From Piezodorus guildinii (lineage: Eukaryota; Arthropoda; Insecta; Hemiptera; Pentatomidae), in contig CM041297.1 of the NCBI GenBank assembly GCA_023052935.1, forward strand, positions 52,743,917 through 52,807,916: 64,000 bases of DNA, read 5' to 3'. The notes under the pieces are model-generated. The model was not told the origin of the DNA. It ran no database searches and worked only from the letters and a program-made list of their open reading frames with translations. A program made the translations under genes and the position numbers. Of this stretch, positions 1 to 11,334 are shown one piece after another; position 1 is the stretch's first letter, and each line of letters opens with the position of its first letter.

Positions 1-882
1 AACTTATTATTTCTTATTATATATTAAAGAATAAAAGACGTCGGAGAATTGATCGAAAATGTTCATCGGATCCGTGATAAATAATAGAAATATTCCTAAC
101 ATAGAGTAATCATAAAGCATTTAGGTCTTACTAAAGGTAGGCATTATAATTTTGTCTTGCTGTCACATATCAAACAATATGTGAATATACTTATTGAATA
201 TAAAAATATTCAATTGTGTGCGACCTCATTTTTTTGGGATTGACTTATTACTTACATACACATTCAAACCATTCTGTGAGACTTCGGTATTTTTAATTCA
301 GGAGATACTAAAATGCACCTTTTTTTAAAAATTTTATACGTATACAGATAATGTTTTGAAATTTATCTTAAATTTTCAACCCACATGGCCCCCTCTTATG
401 ATTTTTAACCATGGTTGGCAAGTCCTGCCTTTTTATGTTAGAAACTCGAATTCGAAAATTTCAACGATCCAAGTGCAAGATTCATGTAGCTCTTCCTGTA
501 ATTGTCCTGTTGTCGAGTTTATCAAGTTCCATATCTAGGAATTAATCTTGATTTTGTTTTATTATTTTCAATAAAGAATCTTTGTAATCGACTAAAAAAT
601 ATAAATTACCCTCTCACTCCTCAAACTCCGAAGGCTAATGTTTCAAGGTACGTAGAACCCGAATAGCGAATAAAAAAAAAATCCGTTCACCACCATTCGC
701 GGTATTTCTCCGACAGTACTGGGCAGATTTTTTGAAATTCGCCACCAAAATACTAGGGCGAAGATGATATTAACGAAATGGCGGCCGATTAAAATTGATT
801 TATTTCAATATCTCAGTTTTTGATGATAGAGAACAAAATTATTAAGGTTTTTAACCAAACAATCGAATAAAATTGTTAAAAA
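1..882 (+). repeat. Left copy of an ~880-bp near-identical direct duplication
   Basis: By eye this stretch matches 9857-10737 base for base apart from one length change in a T run near 321-327 (seven T here, six in the other copy). It begins at the first base of the window, so the match may extend further left, and it stops exactly where the run of N begins. The short open frame at 356-538 recurs at 10211-10393 and is not a credible gene. Such near identity beside a gap points to overlapping contig ends or unmerged haplotypes more than to an old duplication. Confidence 0.93.
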
Positions 883-982
883 NNNNNNNNNNNNNNNNNN
901 NNNNNNNNNNNNNNNNNNNNNNNNNNNNNNNNNNNNNNNNNNNNNNNNNNNNNNNNNNNNNNNNNNNNNNNNNNNNNNNNNN
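883..982. other. Assembly gap of 100 N
   Basis: A run of exactly 100 N, the conventional placeholder for a gap of unknown size. Distances across it should not be trusted. Confidence 0.99.
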
Positions 983-1019
983 CTGCATACATATCTTCTT
1001 TGTTTATTTTCACTAACCT

Positions 1020-1772
1020 ATAAAATGAAATGTACCCATAAGGGAAAGTTTTTGCGATCGTGAAAATTTTCGAATTCCAATTTTAAAGAAAAAAAAACGT
1101 TTTAGGCCCCTTTAAAACCCAAAAAGAAAAAGAAAAGTTGTACAAAACTGAAATTGCACATTTAAGAAAATCATACACCCACATTGATAGCAACTATTTC
1201 TTTAAAATGGGCTGACCGGGGGTTTTTTACTTCAAACCATACATTATGCACCTTTTTACGCGGTGTTTTCCCTTTAAAATTGGCCAAAAATTCGTTTTTT
1301 TTTTCTTCAAAATTTAAATTTAATTTTGTTGATTTAAAAACTAAAACCCAACTTTCGCCCTTGTTGGGCTTTGATATAAAAACGAAAAATTTAAATAATT
1401 TAAAACGAAAACGATATCCAGCAAAATATGAAAAGGGAAAAAATTTTTTTTAATGCTACTTTTGTATTTCGAAGGTACCGACAGTAATTTTAGATGTATA
1501 AATACAGTTGGAAAGTTAAATAATTTTTAAAAAAATATTATCTTATAATCAAAATAGAAAAATTTAAATTGGCGGATGATGAAAAGGCGATAAAAGTAAC
1601 TGATTGTCGTAGATAATTATATAATATATTATTTATTAATACTCATGTTTCTATTAAAACTCAATGAAATTAATTCTTTATTCTTTTTTCATTTCTTAAT
1701 TTGAAACTTCTTAAATTGATTTAATCAACGGAGGTAAGTAAAAGTCGTGTGTGGCTCGCCCCAGATTTTTTT
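1020..1772 (-). repeat. Interspersed repeat family D, minus orientation
   Basis: Read on the minus strand this starts with TCTGGGGCGAGCCACACACG near 1772 and ends with the GATCGCAAAAACTTTCCC block near 1045. The same sequence in the same order is seen at 25226-26115 and 30872-31680. The interior is diverged and has an A/T-expanded stretch at 1080-1450. The open frame at 1184-1453 lies inside it and is not supported as a gene. Confidence 0.7.
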
Positions 1773-2313
1773 AAAGTTTTAATTTAAGGCTCTTAATATC
1801 TCAGATAAGTAACCATAGCAATTAATTCAAAAAATATCAGGAGTGTATTCTAGTATCAAAAATGTAAAAGATACTGTTAAGTTAAACATTATATCTAATG
1901 TAAAATACATGTATTATTTCCAAATAATCTATTTTATGTTTAAAAAAATGATTGGATAGGTGATACTTTTCTGATGAATCGTGGCAACTGATCAACTGTT
2001 GCTTGATCCATACATAAATATATATACAACTTTAATGATATTCATATTATTTAAAAAAAAAATTAAACTCAATTAATAATCCTAAGCATAATTACTAAAT
2101 ATTCCTTAAGTCGCATAACCTTTATGCTCAAATCTAACCTATACTCTCATTGTACTTCTATAGTCATATAAACTATACCAAATAATGTTAAGGTGAGTAT
2201 GACTCTGGTAGTTGTCGCCTTATAAAAATAAAATAAAATAAATTAATTTGTATTTGAACTGAGTCGGTGTTCAGGGAAGTTGTTTTAGGAATCTCAACTT
2301 ACTTCTCTTATTA
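1773..2313. other. AT-rich intergenic DNA
   Basis: No open frame, structured repeat or RNA-like fold recognised. It ends at the TA target duplication (2312-2313) of the mariner element. Confidence 0.6.
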
Positions 2314-3237
2314 TTGGGTTGTTTCACATGAAATGTCCGCTTTTATAGTTTCTGAAATACCTAAAGGATTATGCAGGTCTCTGTTGTTTTCTTCCGAAGG
2401 TTTACATATTTAAAGTAAACAGTTACTAATCTTCTACCTTTGTATTATAAATATTAGCTTCCCAATCAATCACCCACATTTTAGTGTACCTCCAAATATG
2501 AACATGGAAACACGCGATTTTCTAGTAATATTTTTCTAGGAGTTTAAACTCGGCCATTCAGCAGCTGAGGCTGCTAGAAATATTTGCAAGGCGTATGGGG
2601 AAGGGAGTGTTAATGAACTGACCATTCGCCGTTAGTTTGCTACGTTTTCAGCTGGGGATACCGACTTGGAAAACTTGCCCCAAGGAAGACCTCCGTCCCT
2701 AATAGACAACGATGTCCTTAAACAAACAGTAGAAGGAAACCCCTACGAAACAGTTAAAGGACTCTCAGCACAACTAAATGCAAGTGCATCTACCGTTTCC
2801 AGACATTTAAAGTTTATTGGGAAAGTAAAAAAGCTCGATACAAGGGTACCTCATGATCTCACTGAGCGGCAGCAACACCCTATGTATCAAAACATACAAA
2901 AATTGAAAGAACTGGGCTGCGAAGTTCTTTCGCACCCACCATAATCTCCCAACTTGTCTCCAACAGATCCAACAGACACCTGTACAGGAATTTAGACAAC
3001 TTCGTCAAAGGAAAACGTTTTGAAAATGATGATCAAGTGAAAAGTGCGTTTTCAGATTTTGTTTCACTTAAAAGCTCAGAGTTTTTCAGTTTGGGGATAA
3101 AAAAGTTGGTGTCACGTTGGGAAAAATGTGTAGAAAAAGAAGGTAAATACTTCGAATAAAATTATCTTGTTTTCATATCGTATTTTTAATAAAAATCCTT
3201 TACCTTGAAAACGGACATTTCATGTGACACAACCCAA
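2314..3237 (+). mobile_element. Internally deleted mariner-type DNA transposon with both TIRs
   Basis: The left end TTGGGTTGTTTCACATGAAA (2314 on) and the reverse complement of the right end, TTGGGTTGTGTCACATGAAA (ending 3237), agree over about 27 bp with two differences. Both ends are bordered by TA (2312-2313 and 3238-3239), the Tc1/mariner target duplication. At 924 bp the element is shorter than the roughly 1.3 kb of a complete mariner, because the middle of the transposase, including most of the catalytic domain, is missing. With intact ends it could have been moved in trans by a complete relative. Confidence 0.93.
2540..3159 (+). pseudogene. Mariner transposase remnant, N- and C-terminal parts joined by a deletion
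   Basis: The first part, from 2540, reads EFKLGHSAAEAARNICKAYG, then the paired helix-turn-helix region with GRPPSLIDNDVLK and GKVKKLDTRVPHDLTERQ, all typical of mariner N-termini. An in-frame TAG at 2633-2635 stands where the family has tryptophan (RRWFATF). After LTERQQ (near 2875) the frame jumps to a C-terminal segment resembling the family's HPPYSPDLAPTDYHL block, read here as HPP-stop-SPNLSPTD. A WEKCVEKEGKYFE-like end, in a shifted frame, stops at 3157-3159. The first two catalytic aspartates are deleted, so no active enzyme is encoded. Confidence 0.85.
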
Positions 3238-3239
3238 TA

Positions 3240-3720
3240 CTAAAGATTTTGTATTCGTTTCGTGCGCCTCACTTCAGCCGCTGCTAATCGTGTCAAAGGA
3301 AACATATAATGTATGTAAATTTTATTGTAAAACGAAAGTATCTTTTGAGGATCTTAATCTTTTTTTTTTTTTTTTTGCGTCCCAGTTTGATAATTTCAAT
3401 CGTTTATTTTAATCAAAATAGTAACGGCGATAAAATCCTCTCTCTTTTTTTTTTTTAATATTAATTAAATTCCTTTCTATTAATGAATGGAGATACTTAG
3501 AAGTAACTTTCTTACCCACAAATACCTATATCTCATCTAATATTATTCTAATACTTAATTTTTCTCATTTGCATCATTTTCTTCCATATCTACGATTGCT
3601 TCCTTTGACAATCTTCAGTATTTTGTTAATTTTTATTGAGTGTTTAAATACAGTTCGTTTAAAAAAATAATAATAATAATAAATAATTAATTAAAAAACT
3701 ATGTTGTTAATAAAACTTAC
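3240..3720. other. AT-rich intergenic or intronic DNA
   Basis: T-rich and A-rich runs with no coding signal. If 3721-3966 is an exon on the minus strand, this is its downstream intron, beginning with GTAAGT read from 3720. Confidence 0.4.
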
Positions 3721-3966
3721 GAAGGGTCGTAAGAACTGCTCTTTCTCTGTACGATGAGCTGCTTCCTACAGTTTTCTCCAACCGCGGCCTGGAAAAAGTT
3801 CCGACCTGAAGAATCCAAATGATGCCACAGCCTTGAGTGATTTACCGAGACCAATTGCTCGCGTAATTGTTTCCCCTCCTTCTCCTCTTCTCCTGCCCAT
3901 GATTTACTTTTCTTCTTTACGTCAGGATTTCTCATGTGCAAGAGTCTTGGATCCAGATTAAATGTC
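3721..3966 (-). CDS. Candidate internal coding exon of an unrecognised gene
   Basis: On the minus strand a pyrimidine-rich tract ending in CTTTCTTTTTTCCAG lies just before 3966, and a textbook donor GTAAGTTTTA follows 3721. The enclosed 246 bp is a whole number of codons and stays open in one frame, starting one base in. Its translation includes TFNLDPRLLHMRNPD, an acidic/basic stretch KKKSKSWAGEEEKEGKQL, LWHHLDSSGRNFFQAAVG and CRKQLIVQRKSSSYDPS. Base composition is clearly higher in GC than the flanks. I do not recognise the family and give no function. There are no transposon neighbours within it. It could be one exon of a host gene running right to left; no partner exon was identified with confidence. 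A chance open frame between chance splice sites is the alternative. Confidence 0.5.
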
Positions 3967-4574
3967 CTGGAAAAAAGAAAGCAAGAAAATTAATACGTGT
4001 ACCTAATAGCTTTTTCTTTCGAAATTGAGGCATGCTTTAGAACTTTATTTTATAATTCATCCGCTTTGAAAAGGTAGGGATAGTTATAATTAGGCAGTAC
4101 TTAAGATCGGCAGATGTAAGGTATCCTTCCTGAGATGGTACTTTTTTAGAGACAGCAAAAACTATTAAAATTATACTTAAAGGACTTTTGGAATATGATG
4201 AAATGCTTGGTGAAACAGAAGTTGGCATTTCGAGTCCATACAGAGAAGAGTACCATTGCAGACACAATCTTTATGGATTTGATCAACTACTGGTTTGATA
4301 AGTATTTATTTTCTTATTTCTACCGAGGGAGCACCTGGGGTAGAAAATCCTTGTGGAACTCCCAACTTCCATCAACTCGGTACCGAAATTGGAGGAAATT
4401 CTTTGCCATTTGTGAAAAATCACAGGGTTGCGATTGAACTCAGTCCAACCACTCTTGCACAGTAACAATCTCGAAACAGTAACTACCATTACTGCTCATT
4501 TATTGACTACTAGGCCCTTCATGGGTTGTAGTGGCACATACTTTTCACATGAATTTTGATTTGGCCACGGGTCT

Positions 4575-4932
4575 ATAACTTTCATTGTGTAACGTTTTCT
4601 CCACCCTCATTGTGACCCGTTTTAGCCCTGTTGGCGTTGTTCAGATCCAAAATTTGACCATAGTTTTCCTGTCAGAAATTTATTGGAAAATATCTTTTCG
4701 TTACATAACATTTTTCGCTAGAACCTACCGTTCAGAAGTTAAATAGGTTTCAATGAAAAAAATCAAGCAATTTTTTAATTGTGTAACATTTTTTTTTTAT
4801 AACTTCAAAGCTGTACCACGCTGAGCTCCGTTTATGTTACTAGGATCCAAAATTTGACGACAGTTACTCATTCTGAAATTTAATGAAAAATGATGTGTTG
4901 ATGCTTTATTGACACGCCCTGTGTCAATAAAG
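4575..4932 (+). repeat. Two diverged tandem units of ~200 bp ending in a 12-bp hairpin
   Basis: ATTGTGTAACGTTTT (about 4581) recurs as ATTGTGTAACATTTT (about 4780), and ATCCAAAATTTGACC (about 4644) recurs as ATCCAAAATTTGACG (about 4845), giving a period near 200 bp. The second unit ends in a perfect inverted repeat, CTTTATTGACAC (4904-4915) and GTGTCAATAAAG (4921-4932), around the loop GCCCT. Pieces resembling AGAACCTACCGTT from this repeat occur near 29630 and 57548. Confidence 0.6.
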
Positions 4933-6480
4933 TTATGTCCGTATAATAACTATAAATAAAGGACACAGGAGCTATATTATTTTAAATAAAAAAGGTGAGG
5001 TTTTGCCTAAATTTCTTTGGTGTTGGCGCCTTTTTGACATGCTCTATTTCTGTCTGAATTGTTGAAGTTAGTAATATGATAATGCCTAAATATGACATCG
5101 ACAGTTAAAAGTAAATTATGTATTATTGGATTATTTCTCTCCTTTTCTTCTATACTTTCGACCCGTAATAGATTATTTATAGAAATATCCATGATCTTTT
5201 CCATGGTCACAAAAAATAATCACAGGTTAAAGCCATTTTTCATAAGGATTTTAAATGCTTTAATTCAAAATTTATTATTATTAAAATATATTTCATCTTC
5301 TCTGGGCTGCCGTTTAATGCCTAATGTAAATATAGAATTATGGAACCCAAGTCTATGTAAGTAGGCGATGAGGAGTGTTTCAATCCAGTTAAAGAAACAA
5401 AAGTGCAAAGTGAGTTAAGTGACCAGGCGACGATTCGAATTCGGCCTGGATAGATCTGTTATTTTTTGGCGACTCTTAGCAATAGATCACGAACTTTCCA
5501 CTCTGGTAATAATAGGCTGGTTACCTGGAGCATAACCCCTTCTGTTTGTCGTAATAGGAGTTGGAAAGGTTATAAATTCCCTAAGGAACGTTTTAGAAAA
5601 CTGGACACGATTAATCCTATTAAAGTCCCATAGCTGCTCTTTAAGAAGGCTGCCCCAATGATATCACTGAGGGAGATCTTGATAGCGACTAAATAAGAAT
5701 CGTACATTACAAAGAGTCGCGTGAGCCTGTTTACAATTGTTCGTTAACAATTTGACAGAGCAGATGGCCACCTCAGATTTACATACAACTGCCCAGGTTC
5801 GTGTCCCGCTATCGCTACATCAGTCATTTGTTAGCCTAATTGGGGCCCATTAGTATATATTCTTGTTGCCACATTAGAAAAATCACTCTTTAATTCATGC
5901 TGTATCAGCAGGAAACATTAAGGCTATTTTGCAGTGCCATTTTTTTCCCTGTTCGTATCTATCGCTTCCAATTTAGCACCATATTTTATAAAAAGCCACA
6001 GCAATGTCATATATATAAATTCCTAATTTCTGAGATTTGATTTTTCGACAAAGTTTCAAATCAGAGATGGAGAAGTCTGATTCAAACGGACAAAGATCGT
6101 TAGATTCACCCAAATTAGAAAGGAAATTATTTTTTAAGTCAGCTTGGGTTCGATCCTGGGTTTAACAGTTTCTCTAGGGTCCACTTAGTCTCTATAAGGT
6201 AGGTACCGGAAACTTGAGGGAAAGCCCCAAAGTCTGTTCACGGCCGAAACATCTTCATAGAAAGAGTATTGATTCTGACTGAGATCCATCATGGATTGTG
6301 TTAATACAAGTTTTTGATAATTATGAATACTATTGATGGCTCAAACAAACAAACAAAGCATTTATAATCAAACTAAGAAATCGCAAAATATTTTTACCCA
6401 CTTTGGCGTCGGAAACCAATAAACTTCGAGCATCTGTCCCTACATCCACAGTATATTTCTTTTAAATAATCCTAAAACTA
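4933..6480. other. Mostly single-copy-looking intergenic DNA
   Basis: No supported gene. The portion 5400-5900 is less AT-rich than its surroundings and holds homeodomain-like ATTAATCCTATTA and a CAATTGTTCGTTAACAATTT inverted motif; it may be regulatory, but nothing proves this. Confidence 0.4.
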
Positions 6481-6484
6481 CACT

Positions 6485-6615
6485 TGTAAGGAGGCGATCA
6501 GGTCATCTTCACGCTCAACAGCTAGATTATTTCCAAATTTGTGGGTACCTACTTTATAGAAGCTGGGTGTGCCCCGGAGGGGTCTCTATACCCCAGGCTC
6601 GCTCTACGGTGCTCA
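6485..6615 (-). repeat. SINE family C fragment (body only)
   Basis: GGAGGCGATCAGGTCATCTT...CACGCTCAACAGC...GGGTACCTACTTTATAGAAG...GGTGTGCCCCGGAGGGGTCT matches the minus-strand body of the SINE C copies at 39484-39755 and 24110-24335. The tRNA-like head is missing. Confidence 0.75.
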
Positions 6616-7431
6616 GTGGGCAAAATCACTAATATAGGTGGACAAAATTCTAATCAAAAGTTTGGAATTTTCCAGTGTTTCACCTTATTATTATTAGTTG
6701 GCAAGACCATTAATACTAATATTTCCCGCCATACCGCGATTACAAATAAATAGGAAATGAATGAATCATTCTTGTTCACATAAGTTCCTAATAACCGGTA
6801 GTGGGATTTTTTTATTCGATGGTTATTTATACTGTTCAAGGTGTATTTAGAGCAAAGTCTTTTTGCTTTTATTTAACAATGGACATTGCTGAGACAGGTA
6901 AGACATTATATTTCGAAACTCGTTATTGAATATAAATTGCGATCTCACCTGTAGTGTTAATTTAGCAATTTGTAAATGTACGGCCCTTATTGAATAACGA
7001 AAAACTATATAATCCCCAAGTTACCCCAAGGATTTGTTTTACCAATCCTTCTAGTCTTTAGATATTACAAAGAATTTGGGTGATACATAATCTTTTCAGT
7101 CACAACACTCTGAATCAAAAGTTATACAATCTATAATTTCAAGAATTTCCTAGATGATATAAAATACATCAATTAATAGGTTTTAGCAACTCCGAGCCAT
7201 AGTTAGATTTTTTTTTTTATTTTAGACCCCTATTGTGGGACTTCTAACGTAAAATATAGGGAGGTTTTAGATTTTAGCAAATAAATTTGATGTTAGACCA
7301 CTGTACGCTCGCCAATTGTGTGACAATATATTATTCTTATATTTAAAAAAAAATATTTTTTCCGTAATTTGGGACCCCAAAGTTTAAATACAGACAAGTT
7401 TCATAATGTTTTCTACCTAAATCGGTCATAT

Positions 7432-7539
7432 TGCCCACTGTGCGGCGGGAATAACAGATAATAATTCTGCCACAGCCGGGGAAACCCAGTACCCGGAGAA
7501 CAGTAGACTAGTGTTCTATCCACTAGACCACGCTGCTCC
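7432..7539 (-). repeat. SINE family C fragment (tRNA-like head)
   Basis: On the minus strand this begins GGAGCAGCGTGGTCTAGTGG followed by ATAGAAC, the A-box-containing head of SINE C. The usual GGTTCGAATCC B box is damaged to GGGTTTCCCC here, and the copy stops shortly after it. This head could be mistaken for a tRNA gene, but it does not fold as a canonical one. Confidence 0.7.
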
Positions 7540-7739
7540 ATTGCTGCAGTAATATATGTGTAATTTAACATCTATACTAACTTTAATTCAGTACTCTTAA
7601 TTATTTATTTCCTTCTATGCCATTTGATACGATAAGGGATTGGTAAAGATGAGTAAAAGTATCCAACCTAATAAATAAAAGATATGAATGAAACTAGTTG
7701 ACTACTTAGTTACAATTTGTTTCTTAATATTGTTTCTAA

Positions 7740-8215
7740 AATCATGCGTACTAAATGGAAGAACATATCTTGGACGATCCTGTACGACGGTGGCAACATT
7801 TAACTATCATAACCTTCTTCTTTACTAATATCATTTGTTCATAAGTTCATGGGCCTACAATAGCTCTATATTAACTTGTAAGATTTATTTTATTGCATAT
7901 TTACTTTTCTAAAATCTTGCACTTTCCAACGGTATATTTACGTTTGTATTACTACTTATATCGTCGGCACCGTGCTAATCTAACGAATGTTATGAGAAAT
8001 CGATTATCACATTCCATAGTTAAGCATGTTCCCGACGATATTCCAAGAATAATTGTTTAACGACTTGGTTACAGAAAGTTAATTTTTCTCGTTGGATGAA
8101 TAAAACTAAATTTCAATGTATTTTACTTTTAAACCTTCAGGAAAGTTTGCCTTAAATGACAGTAAAAACATTATCGATATCGGTCCAGTGATTTAGAAGG
8201 AGTTCGTGTAAACCA
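7740..8215 (+). repeat. Interspersed repeat family E
   Basis: CGATCCTGTACGACG (7775 on), GTTCATAAGTTCATGGGCCT, TTCCAACGGTATATTTACG and GGTCCAGTGATTTAGAAG occur in the same order, reverse complemented and diverged, at 54870-55230. The family is unidentified and no coding capacity is visible. Confidence 0.7.
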
Positions 8216-8289
8216 AGAATGGTATCATTTTATACATAGAGGGATATATTGCCTATGCAAGTTTTTGCCAAAAACACAGTATGGTATAT

Positions 8290-8640
8290 GGTAGGAGACT
8301 GGTAATTATCCAGGGCCACTGGCTGGAGCCTCCCCAAACCGCAATGCGCTGGAGGATATGGAGACGTTATTAAGGAGGAGGAGATAGGAAGGCTGGAGGA
8401 GCAATGATTGATGTAGGTGCTTCCGAATGACCGAGCGTACATTATGCAAGCCCCGTCCTCCGGCTCCTAATGCATACCTTATCCAGCTCTTAATATTCCT
8501 AGTTCAAGGGGCTCGATAAGAAATTAATCCTCTCCTACCGGCTCCTTTGGCCTCCTCTCCTGGGACCAGGAATTTGCGGCTGGGGTCGGCCCGGGTTTAG
8601 TCATTGTCGGTCATTAAGGCCCAAACTCAGGTCTTAGTTT
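8290..8640. promoter_or_regulatory. GC-rich island, candidate conserved non-coding element
   Basis: This block is clearly richer in GC than the DNA around it and carries no repeat family found elsewhere in the window. It contains TGATTGATG (a Hox/Exd-type site), ATTATGCAA and TAATGCAT (POU-like) and TTAATAT/TTAATCC homeodomain-like cores. Neither strand gives a convincing exon: the 70-residue minus-strand frame (8230-8442) has low-complexity Ser/Pro content and no good splice sites. Regulatory function is inference from composition and motifs only. Confidence 0.35.
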
Positions 8641-8695
8641 AATTGCAATTTGTATAAATGAAAAATAAGCATGAAATCATAATAAACAATATTTT

Positions 8696-8697
<2 letters not shown>

Positions 8698-8751
<54 letters not shown>
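8698..8751. repeat. (TA)n microsatellite followed by a poly-T run
   Basis: Uninterrupted TA dinucleotides, then AAATAATTTT and a long T tract to about 8774. Confidence 0.97.
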
Positions 8752-8755
<4 letters not shown>

Positions 8756-8774
8756 TTTTTTTTTTTTTTTTTTT

Positions 8775-9443
8775 ATAACCCGAATTTAGTTACATGCTTT
8801 GCCGAAATAGTTTCTGAATAATTTCCTTTTACTGTATCTAGATACATTTTAAGGATATTTCTGTTAATAGATTATGTTTTGAAGTGCTATCACCGCTTTG
8901 CTATTCCTCTTGGTGGTGGGGATCACTTCAATCTTGACACTTCCAGTCTTAGGCTAATCTTAAACTCTACCTTACACTATTTTGCCACCTATGAGGAGCT
9001 GGTGGAACCTTAAGCCTACTAAACACCGGGTTTTGAAGCACTTCTAAGGACTTATAAAAGTTGTATTTATTTATATAAGTGATATCCTGATTCTTGGTAC
9101 TGTTGGTAAGTGCATTACTGTAGTAAATGACATAATACTATTTTGATATGCACACAACATAACATCACTATCACATTCATAAAGAGTTTAGATTAACAAA
9201 ATCTCCAAAGAAAATTGAGGAATAACATATCACTCATTAAAAATCATAAATCCATTACACCTGGTGTAACACATCCCGAAAGTACAGATTATGCAATCGA
9301 TGAACATCAATTGACACAATCGACGTTTATGATATAGGTTAAACAAACATTAAGTATCCTTTTTTTTTTTTTACTATATATATTTTTTTCCTTTTTTTGA
9401 CACTACTGTTTTATTTATTTTTTATTCTCAGTATCATATATCG

Positions 9444-9447
<4 letters not shown>
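8775..9447. other. Intergenic DNA without recognised features
   Basis: No open frame or known repeat recognised. A short block around 8888-9020 is less AT-rich than the rest, with no coding signal. Confidence 0.4.

Positions 9448-9506
<59 letters not shown>
9448..9506. repeat. (TA)n microsatellite
   Basis: Uninterrupted TA dinucleotide run between T-rich tracts. Confidence 0.97.
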
Positions 9507-9509
<3 letters not shown>

Positions 9510-9856
9510 ATATTTTTTTTTCCTTTTTCTTTACATACTCTTTGCTCAAAATATGTCATGTAATGTAATTTATGTTATGTAATAAAAATATTGAGCTGCA
9601 AGATGGTAGGCGAAGAAATAAATACACCAATGGGTGTAATTTATTGTTTTGTGTAATTTATTTATTCATTACCTTGTAATGACAAGGTTACTGTAATATG
9701 GAAAAAAACGATAACATTAAGGATAAGCTTATAATCTCATTTTAACTTTTCGAATTCTTTCCCAAAAAATGAAAAAAAAAATATTACCTGATTTTTCGTG
9801 AATATTATTTAAAAAATTCGTGCTTTAACGACATGTGTTTTAATTACAATGTCGGG

Positions 9857-10737
9857 AACTTATTATTTCTTATTATATATTAAAGAATAAAAGACGTCGG
9901 AGAATTGATCGAAAATGTTCATCGGATCCGTGATAAATAATAGAAATATTCCTAACATAGAGTAATCATAAAGCATTTAGGTCTTACTAAAGGTAGGCAT
10001 TATAATTTTGTCTTGCTGTCACATATCAAACAATATGTGAATATACTTATTGAATATAAAAATATTCAATTGTGTGCGACCTCATTTTTTTGGGATTGAC
10101 TTATTACTTACATACACATTCAAACCATTCTGTGAGACTTCGGTATTTTTAATTCAGGAGATACTAAAATGCACCTTTTTTAAAAATTTTATACGTATAC
10201 AGATAATGTTTTGAAATTTATCTTAAATTTTCAACCCACATGGCCCCCTCTTATGATTTTTAACCATGGTTGGCAAGTCCTGCCTTTTTATGTTAGAAAC
10301 TCGAATTCGAAAATTTCAACGATCCAAGTGCAAGATTCATGTAGCTCTTCCTGTAATTGTCCTGTTGTCGAGTTTATCAAGTTCCATATCTAGGAATTAA
10401 TCTTGATTTTGTTTTATTATTTTCAATAAAGAATCTTTGTAATCGACTAAAAAATATAAATTACCCTCTCACTCCTCAAACTCCGAAGGCTAATGTTTCA
10501 AGGTACGTAGAACCCGAATAGCGAATAAAAAAAAAATCCGTTCACCACCATTCGCGGTATTTCTCCGACAGTACTGGGCAGATTTTTTGAAATTCGCCAC
10601 CAAAATACTAGGGCGAAGATGATATTAACGAAATGGCGGCCGATTAAAATTGATTTATTTCAATATCTCAGTTTTTGATGATAGAGAACAAAATTATTAA
10701 GGTTTTTAACCAAACAATCGAATAAAATTGTTAAAAA
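9857..10737 (+). repeat. Right copy of the ~880-bp duplication; contains repeat family H
   Basis: Matches 1-882 with one single-base length difference. This copy continues without a gap into 10738 onward, so it is the complete locus. Its right part (ATGGCGGCCGATTAAAATTG at about 10633, then the TCAGTTTTTGATGATAGAG block) has a diverged relative at 59962-60070. Its portion 10410-10640 has an inverted, diverged counterpart at about 11335-11570. So the near-exact duplication lies partly in older dispersed repeat sequence (family H). Confidence 0.9.
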
Positions 10738-11334
10738 AATATATGAAAGAAAAGAAAAAAATGAGTTTTTATCCATAAATAAACCCATAACTCACTTACA
10801 TTTGAAGACAGAGAAAAATATGTTTACTGTTTTAGAATCAGAAAAGTGCGACTGAAAAAAACAAAAGAAAAATTTGAAATCTTGCCTATGTATACGCTTG
10901 TCATTTTCAAAGATCAAAAAAAAAAATATGAGTGTTTTTTACCAAAAAAACGCGAATAATTAAAAAAAAATAAACGAATTGATAAACGGAGATTTAAGGA
11001 ATCAGTAAAGAACAATAAACAAAAAAAAAAAAAAAGAAAAGAAAAAAAGAAAAGTTGATTCCTACAAAATGAAAAAAGAATCATTGAAATAGGTTCAGAA
11101 CTAGCAGAGATATAGCGTTTTGATGAAAATAACAGTGATGATATTCCATTTTCATATGAATTATTTATTGCTTTTCATATTAGTTAATTTTTTTAAAATT
11201 AATACATCTATATAAACTGTTATACCTTAATATAGTTATTTGGAAATAATAAACCATTGTGTAATAATTTGCAGCGTTTTTATATAACATTTCAATCTTC
11301 AAAAATAATTTGAATTTTAAAAATAATCGGCTAA
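10738..11334. other. A-rich intergenic DNA
   Basis: Long A-dominated tracts, no coding signal and no recognised repeat other than the flanking family H arms. Confidence 0.5.

Noticed and set aside
4164..4468. Plus-strand phrases such as YDEMLGETEVGISSPYREEY and EGAPGVENPCGTPNFHQL look protein-like.
   Set aside because: They lie in different frames separated by a 35-bp stretch with stops, too short to be an intron, and no family is recognised. Kept out of the gene list.
8230..8442. Minus-strand 70-codon frame.
   Set aside because: Low-complexity Ser/Pro content, no splice sites of quality and no recognised domain.
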